Shown here piece after piece: positions 34,807 to 43,926 of a DNA stretch of 64,000 nt. The stretch is from positions 62,001-126,000 of the forward strand of contig JACJWY010000003.1 in the NCBI GenBank assembly GCA_020636955.1, read 5' to 3'. The stretch comes from Thermoleophilales bacterium (GTDB lineage: Bacteria > Actinomycetota > Thermoleophilia > Solirubrobacterales > 70-9). Position 1 is the first letter of the stretch. The number at the start of each line of letters is the position of its first letter. Made by a program: the position numbers and the translations under genes. The notes under the pieces were generated by a model. The model saw nothing but the letters and a program-made list of their open reading frames with translations. It ran no database searches and was not told the DNA's origin.

Positions 34807-37245
34807 ATGACTTCCAGTTTCCCCCGGCCCTTTCGGGCAGCCCTTCTGGGCGCCCTTTTCGCATTCGCTTCGCTTGTTTTCGCTCCGTCTGCGGGTGCTA
34901 CCACCACCTGCTTGTCAAACCCTTTTGGCGCGGCAACCGGTTACACGGAGTTCGTCCAGACCAACGGCTCCCGCGGTTCCGAATCCGAAGGAGCTATCGC
35001 CTATGGCGGGAACCTCGCGGCTTCCGGAATGACGGTCGGCACCCGCCTCTCGGTCGCCAGGACCTTCCCGGCGCTGGTCGTAAACGGAACCTCCAACTCC
35101 TTCAACCTTCAGGCCGGCAGCGCCTGGACCCCGGGCCTTACCGGCTACATCAACTACAACGGTGGTGGCTCGCAGCTGTCCTCGGCCCCGATCGACTTCG
35201 GCGCCGCCTTTGGTGACCTGACCACGAAGTCGGCGAACTGGGCGACAGCCAGCCCGACCGGCTCCGCCACGGTGATCAACACAAGTGGGCCAAATGCGGC
35301 CGGCATTTCTCTCGGTGGCAATGCGCTTTACCTCAAGGGCACCGACCCGACCCTGAATGTCTTCTCGGTCACTCCTGCGATGCTGAGCGGAAATGTGGCG
35401 GTCCTGATCGAGGTTCCGGTCGGCGCCACCACCCTGATCAACGTTTCGAGCACCAATGTCCAGATCGACGGCAACATGTTCTTCCGCCAGGGAATCGGAG
35501 GCAGCTGGACCCAGGCCCAGGATTCGAACACGGCCACACAGAACACGCACACGCTTTGGAATTTCTCCGAGGCGACAAGCGTCGCCCTGAATACCGGGTC
35601 GGCCTTCGGCGGCACGATCCTCGCTCCCAGGGCCGCGGTCAATGCTTCAAGCATCGGCCACAACATGGGCCAGGTGATTGCGAAGAGTTTCACCTCGAAC
35701 TTCGAGACCCACCAGGCCCTTTTCACGGGCTGCCTGCCGGACAACCCGACTCCTCCGGGCAAGCCGAAACTGAAGATCGAGAAGATTGCCGACAACCCCG
35801 AAGTGGTTGAAGGCGATTTCGTGACCTTCACGATCTCGGTCAAGAACGACGGCTCGGCCGCTTCGAGTGACGTGGTCGTTGCCGACAATGTTCCGGCTGG
35901 CCTGGACATCGTCCAGGTGGACTCTCCCTGCTCTTACGTCGGGCAGCAGGTCACCTGCGCCGCCGGAACCCTGGCGGCTGGCCAGAGCGTGACCTACCAC
36001 GTGAAGGTGAAGACGACCCTGCCGACGACCACGGTCTCCACGCAGAACGAGCAGCTGACGATCTACAAAGTCGAAAAGCAGATCACGATGCAGGCCGGGA
36101 CGACCACCAACGAGTCGATTTCCTGCAACCCAGGCGACATCATCTCCGATGCCGCGGTGAGGATCGATCACATCGACCAGGGCACCGGCACTTATGACGA
36201 CATCGAGGTTTCCCGCCTCGACTCCGATTCGACCGGCAGCTACACGTCGAAGATCACCAACCACTCGACCGGCCAGGCGCAGCTGAAGCTGTTCGCTGTC
36301 TGCCTGCCCGGCCACACGACCGAGGGGCGCAGCCTGACGGTCGGCTCGCCGGTCACCCAGACCGTGGTGTTGAGCCCCGGCATCCATGACATCAACCTGT
36401 CCTGCCCGGTCGGGTCGACCCCGATCGCTCCGGGTATCGACGTGGCCGGCGGTCGGGCGCTGATCCTCGCCAGCGCACCGGTTGGCGATACGGGCCGCAA
36501 GCTGACGGTCAAGATCAGTGGCGGCACCACTACCGTCAAGGCGAACATCCGTTGCCTCCAGAACAAGACCACCGAGGTGAACGGCACCTCTTCGGATCTG
36601 TTCTTCACTCAGGTCGCGAAGCCGATCACGGTCGGCGCCGGCAGCACCGCCACGGAATCACTGGTCTGCGGCGATAACGCCAAGGGCATCGTCGGCGGCT
36701 GGGACTTCGAGGACGGCTTGGTACCACTCGGGAATGACCCGCAGCCGAAGACCCGGGTCTTCTACGTCTGGAACCCGACAGTTCATCCGCTGACCGGCAC
36801 GCTCTATCTGCTTTGCCTGGAAGCGCGCACCGGTACCTCAACGCCGGTCGGCGAGAAGACCTACGTCAACACGGCCACGGTCAGCTCGTCGAGCACCCAG
36901 GACTCGGGCGCGGTTCTTTCCGATGACGCCTCGGTCAAGGTGACCCGCTACAACCTTTACGCCGCACCCTCGATCTACAAGGCGACCCTGACCGGCCGCA
37001 AGCTGGCGGTTGGCTTCAAGTCAGCCACCCGCAACGGAAGGGTTGCGGTGAGCCTGCCCGGCAAGAACCGCCTGATCGGCAAGGCGAGGTTCCATCTCGG
37101 CAAGGCCGGCAAGGGCAAGGCCAGGGTGAAGCTCACCGGCAGCGCCGCCCGCGCGATCCACAGGGGCAAGATCCGGAAGGTCAAGGTGAAGATCACCTCT
37201 GCCAACGGCAAGGGCCGGGTCAGAATCCTGAGGGTCAGGCACTAG
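34807..37245 (+). CDS. Secreted choice-of-anchor-A surface protein with DUF11 repeat
   Basis: This 812-residue protein starts with a signal peptide (RAALLGALFAFASLVFAPSA). About residues 35-310 match the choice-of-anchor A domain: the FGAATGYTEFVQ N-terminus, a SEGAIAYGGNLA core, and a WNFSEATSVALNTGSAFGGTILAPRAAV end. A DUF11-type beta repeat follows (KIEKIADNPEVVEGDFVTFT), then a long Ser/Thr/Gly-rich beta region and a Lys/Gly-rich module at the end. No sortase motif is present. It is likely an exported adhesin or envelope protein. The start is ATG 34807 with AAGGA before it. Confidence 0.85.
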   Translation: MTSSFPRPFRAALLGALFAFASLVFAPSAGATTTCLSNPFGAATGYTEFVQTNGSRGSESEGAIAYGGNLAASGMTVGTRLSVARTFPALVVNGTSNSFNLQAGSAWTPGLTGYINYNGGGSQLSSAPIDFGAAFGDLTTKSANWATASPTGSATVINTSGPNAAGISLGGNALYLKGTDPTLNVFSVTPAMLSGNVAVLIEVPVGATTLINVSSTNVQIDGNMFFRQGIGGSWTQAQDSNTATQNTHTLWNFSEATSVALNTGSAFGGTILAPRAAVNASSIGHNMGQVIAKSFTSNFETHQALFTGCLPDNPTPPGKPKLKIEKIADNPEVVEGDFVTFTISVKNDGSAASSDVVVADNVPAGLDIVQVDSPCSYVGQQVTCAAGTLAAGQSVTYHVKVKTTLPTTTVSTQNEQLTIYKVEKQITMQAGTTTNESISCNPGDIISDAAVRIDHIDQGTGTYDDIEVSRLDSDSTGSYTSKITNHSTGQAQLKLFAVCLPGHTTEGRSLTVGSPVTQTVVLSPGIHDINLSCPVGSTPIAPGIDVAGGRALILASAPVGDTGRKLTVKISGGTTTVKANIRCLQNKTTEVNGTSSDLFFTQVAKPITVGAGSTATESLVCGDNAKGIVGGWDFEDGLVPLGNDPQPKTRVFYVWNPTVHPLTGTLYLLCLEARTGTSTPVGEKTYVNTATVSSSSTQDSGAVLSDDASVKVTRYNLYAAPSIYKATLTGRKLAVGFKSATRNGRVAVSLPGKNRLIGKARFHLGKAGKGKARVKLTGSAARAIHRGKIRKVKVKITSANGKGRVRILRVRH

Positions 37246-37283
37246 TTTCAAACCCAGGACGAAGACCGTACTTAATGCGGTCC

Positions 37284-37314
37284 AGGGCCTCGATCCAAAC
37301 CGGATCGGGGCCCT
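37284..37314 (+). terminator. Intrinsic terminator after the surface protein gene
   Basis: AGGGCCTCGATCC and GGATCGGGGCCCT form a 13-bp stem with one wobble and a 5-base AAACC loop, followed on the plus strand by TATTTCTTT. It also overlaps the minus-strand dehydrogenase stop, but only the plus side has the T-rich tail. Confidence 0.8.
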
Positions 37315-38284
37315 ATTTCTTTGCTCGGGTGACCGGGTTCGGCGGCTCTCGGCCATCGAGGACCGCAATCACGTTGGCGGCCACCAGGCGAGACATCTCG
37401 TCGCGGGCGCGGAACGTCGCAGAGCCAATGTGGGGCGCGAGCGCGACTCTCGGAGCCGAAAGGAAGCCCGGGTCAAGGTCGGGTTCGCCCTCGAAGACAT
37501 CCAGTCCGGCGGCACCGAGGCGGCCTTCGTCGAGTGCCCGGATCAGGGCCTTTGAGTCGACCAGGGTGCCCCGGCCGGTGTTGACCAGCACCGCGGTCGG
37601 CTTCATCAGGCCCAGGGCCCGTTCGTCGATCAGGTGCCTGGTCTCAGGGGTTCCCGGCAGATGAAGGCTGACCAGATCGGAGCGTCGAAGCAGGTCATCC
37701 AGATGGACTCGCTCGGCACCGAGTTTCAGCTCGAGCTCCGGTTTCGGCTGCCGGGCTGTGTAGAGCCGCTCGCCACCGAGGCCGGCAACCAGTTCCATGA
37801 AACGGCCTCCGATCCGGCCTGCCCCGACCACCCCGATGGTCGCCCCGCTCAATTCGAAACCGCGCCATCGGGCCGGATCCCATCCCTGCCAGCTGCCCTC
37901 GCGCAAGTCCTTCTCGGCCCCGGAAAGATCCCTGGCAGCGGCCATGGCCAGAGTTAGAGCCAGCTCGGCCGTGGCATTGGTCAGTGCATCGGGCGTGTTG
38001 GTGACGACGACCTCGCGTTCAGCACAGGCAGCCAGATCCACGTTGTCGTAGCCGACCCCGAAGTTGGCCACCACCTTCAGTTGCGACCCGGCTGCGTCAA
38101 GCAGCTCGCCGTCGACCGCGAAGGTCAGGTCGGTGACCAGCGCGTCCGCCCCGGCAGCCGCGGCAAGCATCTGCTCGCGGGTCGCGTCCAGCCCCAGAGA
38201 ATCGGTTTCGAAGCGAGCAGCGAGGAGCTCCTGCCCGGCCGGCAGGAGCTCCCGCAGAACTACAACTCTTGATCGCTCGCCCAA
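37313..38284 (-). CDS. D-2-hydroxyacid dehydrogenase family protein
   Basis: This 323-residue NAD(P)-dependent enzyme has the D-isomer 2-hydroxyacid dehydrogenase layout: an N-terminal substrate lobe (VANFGVGYDNVDL), the nucleotide motif GVVGAGRIGGRFMELV (about 150-165), NTGRGTLVDSKALIRAL, the catalytic Glu in GLDVFEGEP and His in LAPHIGSAT. It could be glyoxylate/hydroxypyruvate reductase or phosphoglycerate dehydrogenase-like, without an ACT domain, so the former is more likely. It lies 14 bases after mdh. Confidence 0.88.
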   Translation of the reverse strand: MGERSRVVVLRELLPAGQELLAARFETDSLGLDATREQMLAAAAGADALVTDLTFAVDGELLDAAGSQLKVVANFGVGYDNVDLAACAEREVVVTNTPDALTNATAELALTLAMAAARDLSGAEKDLREGSWQGWDPARWRGFELSGATIGVVGAGRIGGRFMELVAGLGGERLYTARQPKPELELKLGAERVHLDDLLRRSDLVSLHLPGTPETRHLIDERALGLMKPTAVLVNTGRGTLVDSKALIRALDEGRLGAAGLDVFEGEPDLDPGFLSAPRVALAPHIGSATFRARDEMSRLVAANVIAVLDGREPPNPVTRAKK

Positions 38285-38298
38285 AGGCGTTGCGTGGC

Positions 38299-39285
<987 letters not shown>

Positions 39286-39315
39286 GTTCTTCTCCTTGGT
39301 TTCTGTGGGCGGGCC

Positions 39316-40530
39316 CTAGGCCTGCGCCTTCTGAAGGTTTTCGTCGATCGACTCGAGGAATTCCTGGGTCGTCTGCCACGGGTGATCGGCGTCGATCAGC
39401 CGGGCGAGATCCTTGGTCATCTTGCCGGACTCGACCGTCTCGATGCAGACCCTTTCAAGAGTGTCGGCGAATTCGCTGACTTCCGGGGTCTCGTCCATTC
39501 GGCCACGGGCCGCAAGGCCGCGGGTCCAGGCGAAAATCGAGGCGATCGGGTTGGTCGAAGTCTTCTCGCCTTTCTCGTGGAGGCGGTAATGACGGGTGAC
39601 CGTGCCGTGAGCGGCCTCGGCCTCGACGGTCTTGCCGTCCGGGGTCATCAGCACCGAAGTCATCAAGCCGAGCGAGCCGAAGCCCTGGGCGACGGTGTCG
39701 GACTGGACGTCACCGTCGTAGTTCTTGCAGGCCCAGACATAGCCGCCCTCCCACTTCAGCGCGGAGGCGACCATGTCATCGATCAGCCGGTGCTCGTAGG
39801 TCAGGCCGGCCGCGTCGAACTGCTCCTTGAACTCGCTGTCGAAGACCTCCTGGAAGAGATCCTTGAAGCGGCCGTCGTAGCGCTTCATGATCGTGTTCTT
39901 GGTCGACATGTAGACCGGGAATCCGCGCTCGAGTCCGTAGACGAAGGAAGCCCGCGCGAAATCTCGGATCGAGTCGTCGTGGTTGTACATCGCCATCGCG
40001 ACGCCACCGCCGGGGAAGTCGTGGACATGCATCTCGATCGGCTCCGCCCCGTCCGTCGGGGTGAAGGTCATGGTCAGGGTGCCTTCGCCCGGGACCACGA
40101 GGTCGGTGGCCCGGTACTGGTCACCGAAAGCATGACGGCCGATCACGATCGGTTTGGTCCAGCTCGGCACCAGCCGGGGCACATTCGAGATGACGATCGG
40201 CTCACGGAAGATCACACCGCCGAGGATGTTGCGGATCGTGCCGTTAGGCGACTTGTACATCTCCTTCAGGCCGAACTCCTCGACCCGGGCCTCGTCCGGG
40301 GTGATCGTCGCGCACTTGACACCGACCCCATGCTCCTTGATCGCGTTGGCAGCGTCAACGGTGATCTGGTCATCGGTGTCGTCGCGGCTCTCGATCCCGA
40401 GGTCGTAGTACTTGAGGTCCACATCGAGGTAGGGAAGGATCAGCTGCTGCTTGATGAACGACCAGATGATGCGGGTCATCTCGTCGCCATCCAGCTCGAC
40501 GATCGGATTGGTCACTTTGATCTTCGACAC
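39316..40530 (-). CDS. icd: NADP-dependent isocitrate dehydrogenase
   Basis: This 404-residue homodimeric type II enzyme decarboxylates isocitrate to 2-oxoglutarate. ELDGDEMTRIIW at the N-terminus, KSPNGTIRNILGG (substrate loop, Ser-Asn-Gly), the YDGRFKDLF segment, and VWACKNYDGDVQSDTVAQG with metal-binding Asp residues are diagnostic, with AAHGTVTRHY for NADP. It is the first gene of icd-mdh. Candidate promoter hexamers lie about 50 bases upstream of the start. Confidence 0.97.
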   Translation of the reverse strand: MSKIKVTNPIVELDGDEMTRIIWSFIKQQLILPYLDVDLKYYDLGIESRDDTDDQITVDAANAIKEHGVGVKCATITPDEARVEEFGLKEMYKSPNGTIRNILGGVIFREPIVISNVPRLVPSWTKPIVIGRHAFGDQYRATDLVVPGEGTLTMTFTPTDGAEPIEMHVHDFPGGGVAMAMYNHDDSIRDFARASFVYGLERGFPVYMSTKNTIMKRYDGRFKDLFQEVFDSEFKEQFDAAGLTYEHRLIDDMVASALKWEGGYVWACKNYDGDVQSDTVAQGFGSLGLMTSVLMTPDGKTVEAEAAHGTVTRHYRLHEKGEKTSTNPIASIFAWTRGLAARGRMDETPEVSEFADTLERVCIETVESGKMTKDLARLIDADHPWQTTQEFLESIDENLQKAQA

Positions 40531-40580
40531 GACAGGTACTTCCCTTCGATATTCGGCTGAGGTCTTGCTGGAACCGATGC

Positions 40581-40609
40581 TATAGAGCGAAACCGCCCGA
40601 GGTAGTCAA
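40581..40609 (-). promoter_or_regulatory. Putative promoter of icd-mdh
   Basis: On the minus strand TTGACT (40604-40609) is followed after 17 bases by TCTATA (40581-40586), a vegetative-sigma-like pair about 50 bases before the icd start. The region also contains the start of the divergent acyl-CoA dehydrogenase transcript. Confidence 0.5.
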
Positions 40610-40659
40610 TGGGTAGTTACCCGAGCCTCGGAAAACGGGGCCTGTGGGACAATCCCGCC

Positions 40660-42333
40660 ATGCCGGAAACCGCCGAAGCACCCGAGCACGCAACCCACTC
40701 CGTCTTCAACCAGTCGACCCCGCTGGAGAACGTAAATCTCTACGAGATCGACCTGCCACTCAAGGAAGCGGTCAGGCGCGAAGGCGCGGGCTGGGCCGAA
40801 GGCCGGATCAGCGCCCTGGGTGAAATCTGTGGCAAGCCAGACATCCAGCTGGCCGGCCGTGATGCGAACGAATTTCCACCCCGGCTAAAGGCCTTTGATC
40901 GCTTCGGCAACCGGATCGACGAGGTCGAGTTCCACCCCGCCTGGCATGAGCTTATGAGCCTGGGGATCGAACATGATCTCCACGCCCTGCCCTGGCGTGA
41001 ACCGGGCATCGGTGCCAACGTGGCCAGGGCCGCGCTGTTCAGCCAGCTGACCCAGGTCGAAGCCGGGGTCGGCTGCCCGATCTCGATGACCTTCTCGGTG
41101 ATCCCTTCGCTGAGGAACCAGCCCGAAGTCGCCGAGGAATGGGAACCGCGCTTCACTTCGCTGAAGTACGAGGGCAAGCTGATGCCGCCGGATCAGAAGC
41201 CGGGCTGCCTGGCCGGCATGGCGATGACAGAGAAGCAGGGTGGCTCGGACGTGCGGGCCAACACGACCCGGGCTGTCGCCCTGAACGGCGGCGGTCCCGG
41301 AGCCGAATACGAGATCACCGGCCACAAGTGGTTCTGCTCAGCCCCGATGTGCGATGCATTCCTTGTCCTCGCACAGACCGACGCCGGGGTTTCCTGTTTC
41401 CTGATGCCCCGCTTCACCCCGGACGGCGAGCGCAACCGCTTCCATGTCCAGCGACTGAAGGACAAGCTCGGCAACAAGTCGAATGCTTCCTCCGAGGTCG
41501 AGTTCCGCGGCGCCTGGGCCCGAATGATCGGCGAGGACGGCCGCGGCATCCGCACGATCATCGAGATGGTCAGCCACACCCGGCTCGACTGCACGATCGG
41601 TGCCTCTGCCGGCATGCGCAACGTGGTCGCCCGGGCGATCCACCACACCCAGGGCCGTTCGGCTTTCGGCAAGAAACTGGTCGACCAGCCCCTTATGGAG
41701 AACGTGCTGGCCGACCTTGCCCTCGAATCGGAGGCGGCGACCGCCTCGATGATGCGGCTGGCCCGGGCCTATGACGAGGCCGCGGCCGGAGACGAGGGTG
41801 CCGCCCTGCTCCAGCGCCTCGCCACTCCGGTCCTCAAGTACTGGGTCTGCAAGCGGGCCCCGTGGCATGCGGTCGAAGCGCTCGAATGCTTCGGCGGAAA
41901 CGGTTACGCCGAGGAGTCGGGCATGCCGCGAATTTTCCGCGAGAGCCCGCTGACCTCGATCTGGGAAGGGTCCGGCAACGTCCAGTGCCTCGACGCGCTC
42001 AGGGCAATGGTCAAGAGCCCGGCTTCCTACGAGGCCTTCTTCAGCGAGGTCGGCGAGGCGGCCGGGGCCGACCCGCGGCTCGATGCGTTCGTCGAAAAGG
42101 TCCAGAAGTCGATCACCGATGACCCCGAGACCCTTGAGGTGCGAGCCCGGCGCGTGGTCGAGTCGATGGGCCTCGCCTTCCAGGCCTCGATGCTGGTCCG
42201 CCACGGTGACCCGGCCGTCGCCGACGCCTTCTGCGCCTCCCGCCTGGCCGGCGACTGGGGCGAGGCTTTCGGCACCCTCCCCGCCGGCACCGACTTCAAG
42301 GCGATCATCGAACGCTCCGCTCCCCCGGTCTGA
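40660..42333 (+). CDS. AidB-like acyl-CoA dehydrogenase
   Basis: This 557-residue flavoprotein resembles the large acyl-CoA dehydrogenases of the AidB group, longer than the usual 380. FAD and substrate motifs include MAMTEKQGGSDVRANTT (about 188-204), HTQGRSAFGKKLVDQPL, and YAEESGMPRIFRESPL with SIWEGSGNVQCLDALRAM (about 425-445). E. coli AidB has almost the same C-terminal motif and is linked to alkylation response; here the physiological substrate is unknown. ATG 40660 is preferred over 40609 since the extension is not protein-like. Confidence 0.9.
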   Translation: MPETAEAPEHATHSVFNQSTPLENVNLYEIDLPLKEAVRREGAGWAEGRISALGEICGKPDIQLAGRDANEFPPRLKAFDRFGNRIDEVEFHPAWHELMSLGIEHDLHALPWREPGIGANVARAALFSQLTQVEAGVGCPISMTFSVIPSLRNQPEVAEEWEPRFTSLKYEGKLMPPDQKPGCLAGMAMTEKQGGSDVRANTTRAVALNGGGPGAEYEITGHKWFCSAPMCDAFLVLAQTDAGVSCFLMPRFTPDGERNRFHVQRLKDKLGNKSNASSEVEFRGAWARMIGEDGRGIRTIIEMVSHTRLDCTIGASAGMRNVVARAIHHTQGRSAFGKKLVDQPLMENVLADLALESEAATASMMRLARAYDEAAAGDEGAALLQRLATPVLKYWVCKRAPWHAVEALECFGGNGYAEESGMPRIFRESPLTSIWEGSGNVQCLDALRAMVKSPASYEAFFSEVGEAAGADPRLDAFVEKVQKSITDDPETLEVRARRVVESMGLAFQASMLVRHGDPAVADAFCASRLAGDWGEAFGTLPAGTDFKAIIERSAPPV

Positions 42334-42342
42334 GCGGACCTT

Positions 42343-42792
42343 CTATTCGGAGGGCGGATCGCCGGCGAACTTGGGACCGGGGCGTTCCATGATCCGGAAG
42401 CTGGGCTTGCGGAAGCCGAGGTCGCGGTACATCCCGTGGGCGTCGGCGGTGCCGAGCAGCCAACGCAGGTCCTTCAGCGGGCTGCCGTCGACCATTTCGC
42501 GGACCAGCTCCTTGCCGAGACCGCGCCCCCGGTGGTCCTCGAGCACGAAGACGTCACAGAGGTAGGCGAAGACGACCTCGTCCGAGGCGGCCCGGCAGTA
42601 ACCGACCGTCGAACCTTCCGGCGAGTAGAGACCGACCACCCGGGATGCCTCGTGAAAGGTCTTCTCGATCAGCTCCCGTGAGCGGCCCTTCGACCAGTAG
42701 GCCTCGTTGGCGAGGAAGTCGCAGACCACATCCAGATCAACCCGGTCTGGATCGTCGTCGAGTTCATAGCCGTCCTCGAGTTCGCGCTTCAC
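42343..42792 (-). CDS. GNAT-family N-acetyltransferase
   Basis: The 149-residue protein has the GNAT fold with the acetyl-CoA loop VFVLEDHRGRGLGKELV (about 82-98), preceded by GYCRAASDEVVFAYL and followed by WLLGTADAHGMYRDLGF. It moves an acetyl group to an amine of unknown identity. GTG start. It converges with the acyl-CoA dehydrogenase gene, 10 bases apart. Confidence 0.88.
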   Translation of the reverse strand: MKRELEDGYELDDDPDRVDLDVVCDFLANEAYWSKGRSRELIEKTFHEASRVVGLYSPEGSTVGYCRAASDEVVFAYLCDVFVLEDHRGRGLGKELVREMVDGSPLKDLRWLLGTADAHGMYRDLGFRKPSFRIMERPGPKFAGDPPSE

Positions 42793-42843
42793 CCCGGAAA
42801 CACTTGCACGAGGGCGGATTGCGTGCGAAATCGTTGCTCAGTT

Positions 42844-42873
42844 GTTACATCACATAGTAAAATGCGATGTAAC
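42844..42873 (+). promoter_or_regulatory. Operator palindrome of the RHH/PIN pair
   Basis: GTTACATC and GATGTAAC are perfect 8-bp arms; with one mismatch they extend to CAT/ATG, so the palindrome is 30 bases with an AT-rich centre containing TAGTAA. It abuts the ATG at 42874, which is typical for antitoxin autoregulation. Confidence 0.75.
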
Positions 42874-43125
42874 ATGGCAAGGATGAAGCGGCTGCAAATA
42901 TCTCTCGAACCCGAGCTCGACCATCAGCTGGAAGAGCGGGCACGCCTGGAGCAGGTGTCCAAGGCGGAGGTAGTTCGACGCAGCCTGAAAGAGCAATTGA
43001 AGCCAGCCGTCCGACTCGAGGATGATCCTCTCTTCCAGATGTTTGGCACCGGCACCGGCGAAGGCCTCAAGCCGGGCGAAAACATTGACGAAATCGTTTA
43101 CGGACGGAAAGCGGACCGGCATTGA
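42874..43125 (+). CDS. Ribbon-helix-helix antitoxin
   Basis: This 83-residue protein has the RHH pattern KRLQISLEPELDHQLEERAR then VSKAEVVRRSLKEQL at the N-terminus, and an acidic tail that would bind the toxin (PGENIDEIVYG). ATG 42874 (MARMKRL) or 42883 (MKRLQI) are both possible; the longer open frame to 42823 would read through the operator. It overlaps the toxin gene by 4 bases. The tail DDPLFQMFGTG is characteristic of VapB-type partners of PIN toxins. Confidence 0.85.
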   Translation: MARMKRLQISLEPELDHQLEERARLEQVSKAEVVRRSLKEQLKPAVRLEDDPLFQMFGTGTGEGLKPGENIDEIVYGRKADRH

Positions 43126-43520
43126 TCTTCGTCGACACTTCTTTCTTCTTCGCGGCGGTGGAACCCGGAGACAGGTCACATCAAGAAGCCATGGACCTGA
43201 GCAGGAAGATCTCAGGGGAACGACTGATAACGACGAATCTGGTCAGAGGCGAGACTTGGACCCTGATGCGCTACAGAAGCGGGTTTCAAACCGCGGTGCG
43301 TTTCCTCGACTCGCTCGAGGTGAGCGATTCGATCGCAATCGAACAGGTCCGCACCGAGCTGGAAACCGAATCACTGGGATGGCTCCGGCAGCACGACGAA
43401 CGGGAATACTCATTCGTTGACGCGACCAGCTTCGCCTTCATGCGGAAGTACCGGATCTCGGAAGCCCTCGCCTTTGACGGGGACTTCACCTCGGCGGGGT
43501 TCGTCGAGCTGAGAGCCTAG
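43122..43520 (+). CDS. PIN-domain ribonuclease toxin (VapC-like)
   Basis: This 132-residue PIN protein has metal acids in FVDTSFFFAA (Asp about 4), VRGETWTLMRY (Glu about 42), FVDATSFAFM (Asp about 99) and FDGDFTSAGF (Asp about 119-121). TTG start, in the TTGA overlap with the antitoxin stop. It is unrelated in close sequence to the PIN toxin at 15071-15478, so the two systems are separate acquisitions. Confidence 0.85.
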   Translation: MIFVDTSFFFAAVEPGDRSHQEAMDLSRKISGERLITTNLVRGETWTLMRYRSGFQTAVRFLDSLEVSDSIAIEQVRTELETESLGWLRQHDEREYSFVDATSFAFMRKYRISEALAFDGDFTSAGFVELRA

Positions 43521-43550
43521 GATCCCGAGGCAACCAATCCAAGGAGAACC

Positions 43551-43886
43551 ATGGCCGATCACGGGCTGAGCAACCACCACAGCAAGACCCTCGACGAGAT
43601 TTTCGATCATCAGAAGCATGCGATCGAATGGCGCAAGGTCGAATCCCTGCTGAAGGCGGTCGGAACGGTCACCGAAGAGCACAACGGCCACCTCAAGGTG
43701 ACGGTCGGTCCCGAGACCGAGACCTTCCATGTGCCCCATGGCAAGGAGATCGACCGCCAGCGGCTGGTCGACCTGCGCCGGATGCTGACCGAGGCCGGTT
43801 ACGGCCCGGATGGTGAAGCCGTCAAGGACGAGCGCGATCGTGACTACGGCGACAACCGCTGGGGCGACCCGGAAGACCAGGCCTGA
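43551..43886 (+). CDS. Small conserved protein, HicA-like in outline
   Basis: The 111-residue cytoplasmic protein has SKTLDEIFDHQKHAIEWRKV, then LLKAVGTVTEEHNGHLKVTV and ETFHVPHGKEIDRQRLVDLR. The K-V-x-x-L-L...G-H-L-K-V...F-H-V-P-H pattern is reminiscent of the dsRBD-like fold of HicA toxins with an active-site histidine, but no HicB-like partner is next to it. The C-terminal 25 residues are acidic. An AAGGAG ribosome site lies before ATG. Function not assigned. Confidence 0.7.
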   Translation: MADHGLSNHHSKTLDEIFDHQKHAIEWRKVESLLKAVGTVTEEHNGHLKVTVGPETETFHVPHGKEIDRQRLVDLRRMLTEAGYGPDGEAVKDERDRDYGDNRWGDPEDQA

Positions 43887-43926
43887 AACATCCGGTGGCA
43901 GGCCGGTCGGTCCCCGGGCCGCCGGG

